Source: Glaciecola sp048820975 (GTDB lineage: Bacteria; Pseudomonadota; Gammaproteobacteria; Enterobacterales; Alteromonadaceae). Taken from it: a stretch of 64,000 nt of DNA. The position numbers and the translations under genes were made by a program. The stretch lies in contig NZ_JBMEUF010000001.1 of the NCBI RefSeq assembly GCF_048820975.1, positions 2,294,001 through 2,358,000 on the forward strand, given 5' to 3'. The stretch's first letter is position 1. The number at the start of each line of letters is the position of its first letter. Positions 52,585 to 62,224 of this stretch are shown here, in pieces. A model generated the notes under the pieces. It saw only the letters and a list, made by a program, of their open reading frames with translations, was not told where the DNA came from and ran no database searches.

Positions 52585-53583
52585 TACTTTATTTCGCTCA
52601 TCCCACATTTTTTGCGCTTTTGATAGCGCGTCTTCAGTAGATAAGTTTTCCATGCATGATAGTGCCACTGCGGCAGTGCCTATACTCGCGGCATGTCCAT
52701 AGGGTGAATCTAATTCACCGCACCAAACTTGCGGCAAAGCGTGCACTTGTAATTGGCGTGTTTGATGGGACCACTGGCTGAGCAATACAGGAAACTCACG
52801 TGTAAGCGCGTTCTTGCTTTGTAAGTACTGCATAGAAAACGCTTTTTCTGGCGTAGCTTCAACCTCGCCGCTGTCACCACGAATGCAGGCAACCTTGCTT
52901 TCACCTAGTATTTTGGCCACTTCTATATGATGATTATCTAACTCACGATGAAAAACACCATGCACACTCGCTTTTGCATTTGCAGGGTTAAGCATTTTAG
53001 CGAGGGTATGCATACATGAACGAAGCCCTAAAGTATGGCGCATACCAAGTAAGCTCGCCATTTGCGGGTGTAGGTCTTTAATACTCATATAGCAGAAGTT
53101 GCGCTGCGCTAAATGCAATTTAGCCTCTTCTACACTTTTCGCAATGGGAATATTCAGCGACGTAAATACCGTATCAAGATACAAGCGATTTGAATCACTT
53201 TCCTCAAGCCCGTGCATAAACACTTTATAACCCTGCTGCGCCAGCAATATTACTGACAAAAGCAACCATGGTAAGTGGCGTCGCTTGCCTGCATAACAGC
53301 CTAAATCAAGGTCAATACTGCTTAAAGTAGAAATGCTTTGCGGTAATGTTTGCCTGCACGCTAAAAGTAAACCACTTAGTTCTTCGGTGGTTTCCTCACG
53401 CATTCTTAAAAGCATTAATAATGCGCCAACTTGTTCAGGTAAAGCTTCGTTGTTTAGTATGCGCGCCATTGCATCTTGGGCTTGGGCTTGATTCATGGTT
53501 TTACCCGATTTTTGACCGCGCCCTACCAATGCAATGTACTGGGAGAATTTTTCAAAAATGCGCGTATCATCACGGGTAGTCAT
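52570..53583 (-). CDS. ybiB: YbiB (TrpD2)-like glycosyltransferase-fold protein
   Basis: The 337-residue protein (ATG at 53583) has the fold of anthranilate phosphoribosyltransferase, with MNQAQAQDAMARILN, LGLRSCMHTLAKMLNP, and GDSGEVEATPEKAF, as in YbiB/TrpD2. It lacks the canonical PRPP-binding glycine pattern, as YbiB does; E. coli YbiB binds nucleic acids and is LexA-regulated. Its ATG is 4 bases downstream of the can stop, so it is likely translated from the proBA-can transcript. Confidence 0.8.
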   Translation of the reverse strand: MTTRDDTRIFEKFSQYIALVGRGQKSGKTMNQAQAQDAMARILNNEALPEQVGALLMLLRMREETTEELSGLLLACRQTLPQSISTLSSIDLDLGCYAGKRRHLPWLLLSVILLAQQGYKVFMHGLEESDSNRLYLDTVFTSLNIPIAKSVEEAKLHLAQRNFCYMSIKDLHPQMASLLGMRHTLGLRSCMHTLAKMLNPANAKASVHGVFHRELDNHHIEVAKILGESKVACIRGDSGEVEATPEKAFSMQYLQSKNALTREFPVLLSQWSHQTRQLQVHALPQVWCGELDSPYGHAASIGTAAVALSCMENLSTEDALSKAQKMWDERNKVWPIV

Positions 53584-53587
53584 ACGT

Positions 53588-54199
53588 TTATTCGTCTCGC
53601 TCAAGTACCGTAATGCGGCCATTTGATAAACTATAAATGAAGCTATGTAGCTTTACCGTTTGCCCGCGGGCTATTGCATCTTTGTACACACTGGTTTCGC
53701 GTACATGGCGGGCTTGCTCAAGCACATTCATTTCGCACAAGCGGTTAATGCGGTCATGATACTCTAGCTTTTCTAGCTCATCAGCATTGGCTTTGGCAAT
53801 ATCTTTAATATGCATAAGCCAGTTATCAATTAAGCCGAAGCTGTCACCATCAAGAGCGGCCTGCACGCCTCCACAACCGTAATGTCCGCACACAATAATG
53901 TGTTTCACTTTCAATACGTCAAGGGCGTATTGCAGTACTGACATACAGTTAAAATCAGTATGCACCACCATGTTTGCTACGTTTCTGTGAACAAACACGT
54001 CTCCTGGCATTAAGTCCACAATTTGGTTAGCCGGTACGCGCGAATCACTACAACCAATCCATAAATATAAAGGGGTTTGTTGTTTTTCTAACTTGGAAAA
54101 GAATTCAGGATCTTCTTGTTGTGTTTTTTCAGCCCAGTTCTTGTTGTTGTCAAGCAAGCGCTGAATTTCTGATTTATTTTCTTCTTGTGCTGTATTCAT
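53588..54199 (-). CDS. can: Beta-class carbonic anhydrase
   Basis: Carbonic anhydrase interconverts CO2 and bicarbonate. The 203-residue protein has the zinc ligands in GCSDSRVP (Cys50, Asp52) and CGHYGCGG (His106, Cys109), and VFVHRNVANMV, a close match to E. coli Can. Its ATG overlaps the stop of proA by 4 bases (ATGA) and its own stop is 4 bases before ybiB, so it appears to be part of the proline operon rather than a separate unit. Confidence 0.93.
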   Translation of the reverse strand: MNTAQEENKSEIQRLLDNNKNWAEKTQQEDPEFFSKLEKQQTPLYLWIGCSDSRVPANQIVDLMPGDVFVHRNVANMVVHTDFNCMSVLQYALDVLKVKHIIVCGHYGCGGVQAALDGDSFGLIDNWLMHIKDIAKANADELEKLEYHDRINRLCEMNVLEQARHVRETSVYKDAIARGQTVKLHSFIYSLSNGRITVLERDE

Positions 54200-55446
54200 G
54201 AGCGAACGTGTCCATCGCCCATTACGACGAATTTTTCTGTAGTTAATGATTCTGCGCCCATGGGGCCGTATGCGTGTAGTTTACTGGTTGAAATACCTAT
54301 TTCAGCGCCTAGGCCTAGTTGGCTTCCATCAGAGAAGCGTGATGATGCGTTCACCATAACTACCGACGAATTCACTTCCTTAATAAAACGCTGCGATTTA
54401 CTTAAATTTTCAGTCACAATTACTTCGGTATGGCCGCTACCATAGGCCATTATATGTGCTACTGCACTTTCATAGCTATCAAGCTGTTTAACCGCTATTT
54501 CAAGGGCTAAGTATTCAGCGTGCCAATCATCCTCTGTGGCTATTTCTGCGTCATCAAAATAAGCGAGTGACTGCTCGCACGCATGAACCTTTACCTGTTT
54601 TTGAGCAAACAATTCTTTTGCTAAGGCAAAGAAATCAGGGGCTATATCTTTGTGTACCAGCAAAGTTTCAAGTGCATTACACACACCTGTGCGCTGGGTT
54701 TTACCGTTCTCTAAAATATTTAATGCTTTGGTAAGGTCAGCGTCTTTATCAACGTATAAATGGCACACACCTTTAAAATGCTGAATTACGGGCACGCGGC
54801 TATTTTGAGTTACATAATTGATTAAGCCTTCACCTCCACGGGGAATAACTAAATCAATATACTGACTTAACGTCAGCATTTCTTGCATAACGGCGCGATC
54901 AGGGTCGGGAATAACCGTTACAATGCTTTCGGGCAAACCACTCTCGCGTAATGCTTCATGCAGTATTTTTGCTAAGGCTTGATTAGATGCTTGTGCTTCT
55001 TTGCCGCCGCGCAAAATAACCGCATTACCGGCTTTTAAGCAAAGTACTGCGGCATCTACGGTAACATTAGGGCGTGATTCATAAATCATGGCCACCACAC
55101 CTAAAGGAATACGCATTTTGCCTACCGTAATACCCGAAGGTAATGGTTTGACGTGGCTCATGCTACCAAGCACTTCCTCTTGTGCGCACACTTCAAGTAC
55201 GCCCTTCGCCATCCCCTCAATCGTGTTGGCATCTAGCGCCAAACGCTCAAGCATAGAGGCACTTAAGTTTTGCTCTTGTGCCTTACTTAAATCAATTTTA
55301 TTGGCCGCTATAATGCTAGGCGTATTGGCAATAAGTAAGTCTGCTATTTTAGTTAAAAGCGCTTTGCGCCCCGCGCCCGATAAATTAGCGATGCTGCCGC
55401 AGCTTTGCTGGGCTTGTTGTGCCGCCAAAGTAATATTAAATGTCAT
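54196..55446 (-). CDS. proA: Glutamate-5-semialdehyde dehydrogenase (gamma-glutamyl phosphate reductase)
   Basis: ProA reduces gamma-glutamyl phosphate to the semialdehyde, the second step of proline synthesis. At 416 residues it matches the family. Visible signatures include VAMIYESRPNVTVDAAVLCLK, AVILRGGKEA, the catalytic cysteine in RTGVCNALETLLV, and NASSRFSDGSQLGLGAEIGIST. It follows proB with a gap of 27 bases and overlaps can. Confidence 0.97.
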   Translation of the reverse strand: MTFNITLAAQQAQQSCGSIANLSGAGRKALLTKIADLLIANTPSIIAANKIDLSKAQEQNLSASMLERLALDANTIEGMAKGVLEVCAQEEVLGSMSHVKPLPSGITVGKMRIPLGVVAMIYESRPNVTVDAAVLCLKAGNAVILRGGKEAQASNQALAKILHEALRESGLPESIVTVIPDPDRAVMQEMLTLSQYIDLVIPRGGEGLINYVTQNSRVPVIQHFKGVCHLYVDKDADLTKALNILENGKTQRTGVCNALETLLVHKDIAPDFFALAKELFAQKQVKVHACEQSLAYFDDAEIATEDDWHAEYLALEIAVKQLDSYESAVAHIMAYGSGHTEVIVTENLSKSQRFIKEVNSSVVMVNASSRFSDGSQLGLGAEIGISTSKLHAYGPMGAESLTTEKFVVMGDGHVRS

Positions 55447-55473
55447 AAAAAACCTGTATAAGAATAAGCGCGC

Positions 55474-56577
55474 TTAATCGCGTAGTACTAAGTTGTCACG
55501 ATGGATAACGGCTTCACCAGCATCGTAACCTAAAATTTCTGATATTTGTTCGCTCTTACAACCTACAATACGCTGAAGTTCGGTACTTGAATAGGCTACT
55601 AGGCCTTTTGCTAAGAGTTTATTTTGATGCATAACTTCAACGTTGTCACCTGCATTGAACTTCCCCATTACATTAACAATCCCTGCCGCGAGTAAAGACG
55701 CGCCATTTAGCGTTAATGCCTGGTGGGCACCCGCATCTACATGCACGGAACCTTTGATCTTGCTGGTATGGGCAAGCCAATCTTGGCGAGCTCTTGATTT
55801 TGCAGCCGAGCCTGAGGTAAACAAGGTGCCGGTTATTTCTCCCTTAGTAAGGGCGTCAAAACTGGATGATTTTTGCCCATTTAGCAAAATAGTATTAATC
55901 CCTGACTGCGTACATTTTAAAGCGGCCTGAAGTTTAGTTACCATTCCGCCTGTACCTACTGAAGTACCGGCTCCCCCGGCTAATGACATAATATGCTCGT
56001 CTATTTGTTCAACCTTGGTAATTAACGTCGCACTTGGATTGCTGCGTGGGTTGCTTGTATATAGGCCATCTACATCGGTGCAAATAATTAAGCAATCAGC
56101 CTGAGCCGCTATGGCTGTATGAGCCGCTAGGTTGTCGTTGTCACCTACTTTTATTTCATCTACAACTACCGTATCGTTTTCATTCACAATAGGTAGTGCA
56201 CCATTGGCTAATAGGGTTTCAAGTGTATTTTTAATATTCACGAAGCGCTTACGATGGGCTAAATCATCAACGGTAAGCAATACTTGCGCGCAATCTTGTT
56301 CGAACAGCGCTGCCCAGTTTGCCATCATTTTAGTTTGCCCTATGGCAGCCATGGCTTGTTTTTCAGCAATAGTAGGTTTATGCCCTGTTTTAATTCGGGT
56401 TCGCGCGGCAGCAACACTGCCTGATGACACAAGAATAATTTCTTTACCCTGTTTGGTACTTTGCGTAATAAACTTGGCAATGGCATCTAAGTATTGATGG
56501 CTACAATTGTGCCCATCAGGTGACACCAATGCGCTTCCTACCTTAATAACGGCGCGTTGCCATGAAAAATTGCTCAT
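55474..56577 (-). CDS. proB: Glutamate 5-kinase
   Basis: ProB phosphorylates glutamate, the first and feedback-inhibited step to proline. The 367-residue protein is an amino acid kinase fold with VIKVGSALVS, LVSSGSVAAAR, VNENDTV, GDNDNLAAHTA, and GTGGMVTKLQAA, followed by a C-terminal PUA domain (about 275-360) that sets the full-length form. It heads the proB-proA-can-ybiB operon. The 258-base gap upstream to the M1 peptidase gene is AT-rich and shows no motif I can name. Confidence 0.97.
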   Translation of the reverse strand: MSNFSWQRAVIKVGSALVSPDGHNCSHQYLDAIAKFITQSTKQGKEIILVSSGSVAAARTRIKTGHKPTIAEKQAMAAIGQTKMMANWAALFEQDCAQVLLTVDDLAHRKRFVNIKNTLETLLANGALPIVNENDTVVVDEIKVGDNDNLAAHTAIAAQADCLIICTDVDGLYTSNPRSNPSATLITKVEQIDEHIMSLAGGAGTSVGTGGMVTKLQAALKCTQSGINTILLNGQKSSSFDALTKGEITGTLFTSGSAAKSRARQDWLAHTSKIKGSVHVDAGAHQALTLNGASLLAAGIVNVMGKFNAGDNVEVMHQNKLLAKGLVAYSSTELQRIVGCKSEQISEILGYDAGEAVIHRDNLVLRD

Positions 56578-56835
56578 GTGAAATTTGTGCTAAATGTAAG
56601 TTTGTTAGTGGCTTGCAAGCATACCCTTTGTGTATGATATCTCAAAAGAATTATTAGGATATTCTTACTATTTTTCCCTATAAGTTATAAATTTATCCTA
56701 ATATTTCCTAAAATTTACACTGCGTGTTCTTTATTCAAAAAAAATAGCCCTTTACAAGCACATAATACACACAATATAGTACAGTATAACAATAATAAAA
56801 ATAATCTAACCTCTCCCCCGACAGTAGGATCTTGC

Positions 56836-59307
56836 ATGTTTAGTAAAAAATCAACATGGCTTGCTAGTATATTATTGGCAGCCTTAAGCGGTGTTTCCCA
56901 CGCGCAAATTAATCAAACGAAAGGTAGTTTTGAAGATAAATTTCGCCAATTAGATGAAGTTCTACCTACGCCCAATGTGTATAGAAACGCAGCTGGTGCG
57001 CCTGGCCATCAGTATTGGCAGCAAAAGGTAGATTACAAAATTGATGCTACCTTAGACGAAGCAAAACGCCACATTAGTGCTTCACAAACTATTACTTATA
57101 CTAACAACAGCCCTGATACCTTAAAGTATTTGTGGATTCAGTTAGACCAAAACAAATTTAAAAACGATTCAATGTCGGCCTTAACCACTACCTTTGGTGG
57201 TATTGGCAATCGCGGCCCTGCAACTGCTGCAGCTAGCGGTTCGTCGCCAGCTAAAATGAGCCTTGCAGCTTTGCGTCGCCAGCACTTCGTTGAAGATGTT
57301 GAGCTAGGTTACAACATTGAAAAAGTTGCCCTTAAACGCGGACAAGAATTGTCACACGTAATTGTGGGTACTTTAATGCGCGTTGACTTAAACAAGGCCT
57401 TAAAGTCAGGTGAATCAGTTACATTTAATATCGACTTTTCATTTAACATTGTAGAAGAAGATGCCGTATCAGCCCGTGCCGGTTATGAACATTTTCCTGA
57501 TGATGAACGCGAAGGCGGTAACGATATATTCTTGCTAGCACAGTGGTTCCCACGTTTAGCGGCATATACTGATTATGAAGCATGGACCAACAAAGAATTT
57601 ATTGGCCGTGGTGAGTTTACATTAGAATTTGGTGACTACGAAGTTAACCTTACAGTACCGGCTGACCACATTGTATCGGCCACCGGTGAACTAACTAACC
57701 CGCGTGATGTGCTTACGTCTACTCAGCGCAAGCGCTTAAAAGAAGCAGAAGATGCTAAGCGCCCCGTGTTTGTTGTAACTGAAGAAGAAGCCTTAGAGAA
57801 CGAAAAAGAAGGTACTACTAAAACCAAAACATGGACGTTTAAAGCTAAAAACGTGCGTGATTTTGCATGGGCCTCTTCACGTAAATTTATGTGGGATGCT
57901 AAAGGTTATCAACAAGGCGGTGATGTACAGCCTTTAGTTATGGCCATGTCTTTTTATCCTAAAGAAGGCGGTGATTTGTGGAAGAAATATTCTACCGAAT
58001 CAGTGGTTCATACCATGGATGTTTACTCGCGATTTTCATTTGATTACCCGTATCCGGTAGCCCAGTCAGTAAATGGCCCAGTTGGCGGTATGGAGTATCC
58101 AATGATTACATTCAACGGCCCAAGAACTGAGCTTCAAGACGACGGTGAACGAACCTATTCTTTAGCTGAAAAACGCTTCTTAATTGGGGTGGTTATTCAT
58201 GAAGTGGGTCATATTTATTTCCCAATGATCGTTAACTCTGATGAGCGCCAATGGACATGGATGGACGAAGGCTTAAATAGCTTCCTTGATGGCGTAGCCG
58301 GTCGCGAATGGGATCCAACTATTCCTTGGGGCGTAGAACCTGCTGACATTACTGACTACATGGCCTCTAGCACACAAGTACCTATTATGACTCAGTCTGA
58401 TTCAGTATTGCGCTTAGGTCCGAATGCTTATACTAAACCTGCAGCGGCACTGAATATTCTTCGCGAAACCATTATGGGACGTGAATTGTTTGACTTCGCA
58501 TTTAAAGAGTATGCCCAGCGCTGGATGTACAAGCGCCCAACGCCTTCTGACTTTTTCAGAACAATGGAAGAAGCTTCTGGGATTGATTTAGATTGGTTTT
58601 GGCGTGGTTGGTTCTACTCAACTGACCATGTAGATATTTCTTTAGACAGCGTTTATAAACTTCGCTTAGATACGAAAGATCCTGATATTGATTTTGATCG
58701 CCAGCGCCAAGATTACAATGACAAACCATTGTCATTAACAGATGAGCGCAACAAGGCTGAAGGCAAAACCTTATGGGTTGACCGAAACAAAGACGTATCT
58801 GATTTTTACGACGAAAACGATATGTTTACGGTTACCAATAAAGATCGCAACAGCTATCAGTCATTCCTTAAAGGCTTAAAGCCTTGGGAAAAAACAGCAT
58901 TTGAGCGCGCCGTAGAAGAAGATAAAAACTACTATGTGTTTGAGTTTTCTAACTTAGGTGGCTTGGTTATGCCGGTTATTTTTGAAATGACCTTTGAAGA
59001 TGGCAGCAAGGAAATGGTACGTATCCCGGCTGAAATTTGGCGCCGTACACCTAAAAAGGTACAAAAGCTAATTGTGACCGACAAAGACCAAGTGCTTGTT
59101 AGCGTTGAAGTTGACCCACGTTGGGAAACGGCTGATGTTGATGTAAACAACAACCATTACCCTCGCAAAATTATTGAGTCGCGCTTAGAAGCGTATAAGA
59201 GCTCAAGCAGTAAGAGCAAAGTGCGTCGTGACTTAATGCAGGAAGTAAAAACCAAGCTTAAAACTGACGAAGATGATTCAGATGATGATTCAGAAGGTAG
59301 TAACTAA
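56836..59307 (+). CDS. M1 family metallopeptidase, exported
   Basis: The 823-residue protein has a signal peptide (about 1-24, ending SHAQ) and an N-terminal beta domain. The M1 zinc site HEVGHIYFP is at about 454-462, and the third ligand comes in WMDEGLNSFLDG about 20 residues later. GGMEYPMITFNGPR is the exopeptidase-like motif ahead of it. The C-terminal 200 residues are charged and end in an acidic Asp/Ser tail. It is a probable periplasmic or outer-surface aminopeptidase-like enzyme. A DUF6702 gene follows 4 bases after its stop, so the two are coupled. Confidence 0.92.
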   Translation: MFSKKSTWLASILLAALSGVSHAQINQTKGSFEDKFRQLDEVLPTPNVYRNAAGAPGHQYWQQKVDYKIDATLDEAKRHISASQTITYTNNSPDTLKYLWIQLDQNKFKNDSMSALTTTFGGIGNRGPATAAASGSSPAKMSLAALRRQHFVEDVELGYNIEKVALKRGQELSHVIVGTLMRVDLNKALKSGESVTFNIDFSFNIVEEDAVSARAGYEHFPDDEREGGNDIFLLAQWFPRLAAYTDYEAWTNKEFIGRGEFTLEFGDYEVNLTVPADHIVSATGELTNPRDVLTSTQRKRLKEAEDAKRPVFVVTEEEALENEKEGTTKTKTWTFKAKNVRDFAWASSRKFMWDAKGYQQGGDVQPLVMAMSFYPKEGGDLWKKYSTESVVHTMDVYSRFSFDYPYPVAQSVNGPVGGMEYPMITFNGPRTELQDDGERTYSLAEKRFLIGVVIHEVGHIYFPMIVNSDERQWTWMDEGLNSFLDGVAGREWDPTIPWGVEPADITDYMASSTQVPIMTQSDSVLRLGPNAYTKPAAALNILRETIMGRELFDFAFKEYAQRWMYKRPTPSDFFRTMEEASGIDLDWFWRGWFYSTDHVDISLDSVYKLRLDTKDPDIDFDRQRQDYNDKPLSLTDERNKAEGKTLWVDRNKDVSDFYDENDMFTVTNKDRNSYQSFLKGLKPWEKTAFERAVEEDKNYYVFEFSNLGGLVMPVIFEMTFEDGSKEMVRIPAEIWRRTPKKVQKLIVTDKDQVLVSVEVDPRWETADVDVNNNHYPRKIIESRLEAYKSSSSKSKVRRDLMQEVKTKLKTDEDDSDDDSEGSN

Positions 59308-59311
59308 GCAG

Positions 59312-59833
59312 ATGCATTTGAATAAAACGGCCAGCACATTGCTGGCCACCTTAACGCTTTGTTTTGTTATGCTAGTGCTCAACGTAAGTTGGGCGCATCA
59401 GCAAAAAATGGCAATTACGCGTGTTGAACTAAACCCACGTACGAATATGCTTGAAGTGATGCACCGTTTTAACCTACACGATGCAGAACACGCCGTGAGT
59501 GAAATATTTGGCAAGGGTGCTGATATAATGAGTTCTAACAACACTCAAACCCAATTTGCTAACTACGTGGCTGAGCGTTTTGGTATTTACATGCAAGATG
59601 ACACCGCCCTTGAAATGAAAATGGTGGGCTTTGAGTTAGAAGGCAAACACTTTTGGGTGTATCAGGAAACGCCTCAACCTGAATCTATGTTTGGTTTGCA
59701 AATAGTACATAACGCCCTGCGCGATATTTGGCATGCGCAAACCAATACCGTTAACGTAAAAATTAACGATGATATAAACACCTTAACTTTTACTGAAAAC
59801 ACCGAAGTATTACGCGTAGATTTTCAGCATTAG
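59312..59833 (+). CDS. DUF6702 family exported protein
   Basis: Started at the ATG at 59312, the 173-residue protein has a signal peptide (about 1-28, ending VSWAH) and a body with VELNPRTNMLEVMHRFNLHDAEHAV and VNVKINDDINTLTF, which fits the DUF6702 family of unknown function. It begins 4 bases after the M1 metallopeptidase stop. This pairing implies a joint role in the envelope, which is an inference from position. Confidence 0.78.
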   Translation: MHLNKTASTLLATLTLCFVMLVLNVSWAHQQKMAITRVELNPRTNMLEVMHRFNLHDAEHAVSEIFGKGADIMSSNNTQTQFANYVAERFGIYMQDDTALEMKMVGFELEGKHFWVYQETPQPESMFGLQIVHNALRDIWHAQTNTVNVKINDDINTLTFTENTEVLRVDFQH

Positions 59834-59865
59834 TTGTAATAGCACTCCCCTTCAAAACATAATTA

Positions 59866-59906
59866 CTACTAAAAGCGTAGCAGCGCCCCTGTTACTCTTT
59901 TAGTAG
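59866..59906. repeat. Long intergenic hairpin
   Basis: CTACTAAAAG (59866-59875) pairs with CTTTTAGTAG (59897-59906); inside it GTAGCAG (59877-59883) pairs with CTGTTAC (59889-59895) with one G-U pair. The loop is CGCCC. The stem is 17 bp with a single mismatch. There is no T run, so it looks like an mRNA-stabilising or REP-like hairpin rather than a terminator. Confidence 0.75.
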
Positions 59907-59967
59907 ACATGTTAAAAATACGTTTCAAATAATAATAAACAAAAGCAATAACTACGAGACGTATAAC

Positions 59968-60330
59968 ATGGGTAAACAAACCGAACGCACTGCCAAACGT
60001 GCCGCTAAGAAAGAAGCCTTAAACGCACAAGCCGCTGAACAAGCCAAACAAACTGAAAAACCCATGGAAGGCTTTAAAGATAAACAAAATATTATGTGGC
60101 CCATTCTTAGCGGAGCTATGGCAATTACCATCACCTTTCTAGTATTTTTCCCGCAAAATTTAGGCGGCGGTATAACCTCGGTTTATAGCGTTATGGTGTG
60201 GTGGGGCGTGTTTGGTATGTTTTTGTTTCGTTACTTAAATAAAGCGGGCAGCATTGGCTTTATTGGTGGCAGCGCCATTGGTATGTTACTGCACATTTTT
60301 GCCCCTGTTTTTGCCGCGCTTATGGTGTAA
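59968..60330 (+). CDS. Small membrane protein, unknown function
   Basis: The 120-residue protein has a basic, Ala-rich N-terminal tail (about 1-40), then three hydrophobic segments (about 44-62, 70-88, 95-118) with a glycine-rich third helix (GFIGGSAIGM). I do not recognise the family. It lies between the M1/DUF6702 pair and the ABC1-type kinase on the same strand. Confidence 0.75.
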   Translation: MGKQTERTAKRAAKKEALNAQAAEQAKQTEKPMEGFKDKQNIMWPILSGAMAITITFLVFFPQNLGGGITSVYSVMVWWGVFGMFLFRYLNKAGSIGFIGGSAIGMLLHIFAPVFAALMV

Positions 60331-60368
60331 GCTTAAGCTAATTTACAGCCTAAAATAAAGCGGCATAA

Positions 60369-61706
60369 ATGCGAAAGCCTAGCTCTGATAAAAAACCATT
60401 ACACGAGAAATCGATACCAAGTTCTAGGGTGGCTCGCTTTTTTAAAGTAGGCGCTATGGCTAGTTCATTAGCTGGCAACGTAGTTAAAAACTCTTTGGGC
60501 GCTGCAATACAGGCTCAAAAGCCTTCTAAGCAAAATACACTTTTACACCTAGATAACGCCAAAACTATTACCAAACACCTTGCTCACATGCGCGGCGCCG
60601 CTATGAAATTAGGGCAAATGTTGTCAATGGATGCTGGCGAGTTACTACCTGCAGAGTGGGAGCCAATATTAGCTATGTTGCGCGAACAAGCCAACAGCAT
60701 GCCCCAAGCCCAACTTCGCGAAGAATTAAACAAACATTGGGGCCCTGATTGGCAATCTCACTTTTCTGAATTTTCGTTTGACCCCATAGCGGCAGCATCC
60801 ATTGGGCAAGTGCACAAGGGGGTACTTAAAAACGGGGAAACTGTGGCAGTTAAAGTGCAATATCCTGGTGTAGCTGAATCTATTGATAGTGATATAGACA
60901 ACGTAGCAGGTTTACTTAAGCTAAGCCGCCTAATTCCTAAAGGCTTAGATATTCAAAGTATACTTGAGCAAGCCAAAGGGCAGCTAAAGCAAGAGGCTGA
61001 TTACACCCTTGAACTTGCCCATTTACAGCATTACGGCGCCTTACTCAAAGGTGACTCACGCTTTATAGTGCCTAAGGCTTATCCGCAATTATGTAACCAA
61101 CATATTTTATGTATGGAGTTTATTGATGCTCGCCCTATGGCCGAGTTAGCTTACGAAACCACTCGGTGCAAAACCACGCTTATAGAAAGCCTATTTGACT
61201 TAGTGTTTAGCGAACTATTCACCTTTCGCTTTACCCAAAGTGACCCAAACTACGCAAACTTTTTATATAAAGACGACACTAAACAGCTTGTATTACTTGA
61301 CTGCGGAGCATGCCGGCATTTAAGCGAGCATGCTAGTTCTGGCTACGTACAAATGGCAAAAGCAATGCAACAACAAAATGCGCCACTTATATCGCAAGCC
61401 TTACTAGACCTAGGTTTGCTAAGCTCCAATACGCCTCAAGAGGCGCAAAATATAGTGCTAAACGCTTGCATTACCGCAAGTGAATCATTGCAAACTAGCG
61501 CATACAATTTTAAGCAAGCAAAAATCATTAAAAGGCTTCAAGCGCAAACCCAAGAACTGATTGATCAAAAATATGCTATTGCCTCACCCGATTTTGATGT
61601 AGCGCTTATAAATCGAAAGGTTACAGGCACGGTTATGTTAGCCAATAAGTTAGATGTTAGCATTCCCTTATCTTCAATATTAGCGCCCTACATTGCCAAT
61701 TCGTAA
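60369..61706 (+). CDS. ABC1/UbiB family atypical kinase
   Basis: The 445-residue protein is of the AarF/UbiB/ADCK family. It has the KxGQ motif in RGAAMKLGQMLS, the Ala-rich loop AAASIGQVHKG in place of a normal glycine loop, the lysine in VAVKVQYPGV, and the metal-binding region LVLLDCGACRHLS. Members take part in ubiquinone synthesis or lipid handling. It lacks the long C-terminal membrane helices of UbiB, so it is a shorter relative. It follows the small membrane protein by 38 bases. Confidence 0.88.
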   Translation: MRKPSSDKKPLHEKSIPSSRVARFFKVGAMASSLAGNVVKNSLGAAIQAQKPSKQNTLLHLDNAKTITKHLAHMRGAAMKLGQMLSMDAGELLPAEWEPILAMLREQANSMPQAQLREELNKHWGPDWQSHFSEFSFDPIAAASIGQVHKGVLKNGETVAVKVQYPGVAESIDSDIDNVAGLLKLSRLIPKGLDIQSILEQAKGQLKQEADYTLELAHLQHYGALLKGDSRFIVPKAYPQLCNQHILCMEFIDARPMAELAYETTRCKTTLIESLFDLVFSELFTFRFTQSDPNYANFLYKDDTKQLVLLDCGACRHLSEHASSGYVQMAKAMQQQNAPLISQALLDLGLLSSNTPQEAQNIVLNACITASESLQTSAYNFKQAKIIKRLQAQTQELIDQKYAIASPDFDVALINRKVTGTVMLANKLDVSIPLSSILAPYIANS

Positions 61707-61837
61707 ATTTACTGGCAGTGCGGGCACTAAAAAAGCACCGCACAAGCGAATTACACGAACCGGTGATCATGCGTTGGAAAAGTTTCGTAAGTTCATTAAT
61801 ATAGGTCTATTCTTGTAGAATTAATTAGGAGTGCAAT

Positions 61838-62224
61838 ATGTCACTTGATAGCAATAACACTAACGCCTTAATGCAAATGTCGGCAGAAAAAAGATATGCG
61901 CATATGCTAGATGAAGTAGCTTCCACTAAGCAGATTTGGATACTTACCGATGAACACGGCTGCGTAATGCTTAATACGGATGACGAAGATTGCGTGCCGG
62001 TATGGCCAAGTGAAGCCAGTGCGAAATATTGGGCAAGTGATGAGTGGTCACATTGCAATGCGCAGGCAATTAGCCTACAAGATTGGCTTGAGCGCTGGAC
62101 AAACGGCCTTGAGAGCGATGACGTATGCGTTACCGTATTCCCTAACCCAGGCGAAGAAGGTTTAGTCATTTTTCCTGAAGAGTTTGATGACGACTTACGC
62201 AAGCAGTTTGCTAAAACACGCTAA
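61838..62224 (+). CDS. DUF2750 domain-containing protein
   Basis: The 128-residue protein contains the DUF2750 features RYAHMLDEVASTKQIWILTDE, VPVWPSEASAKYW and CNAQAISLQDWLERW, ending in an acidic FPEEFDDDL segment. The function is unknown. GGAG precedes the start. The end overlaps the 3' end of the convergent AraC-type gene by 14 bases. Confidence 0.85.
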   Translation: MSLDSNNTNALMQMSAEKRYAHMLDEVASTKQIWILTDEHGCVMLNTDDEDCVPVWPSEASAKYWASDEWSHCNAQAISLQDWLERWTNGLESDDVCVTVFPNPGEEGLVIFPEEFDDDLRKQFAKTR

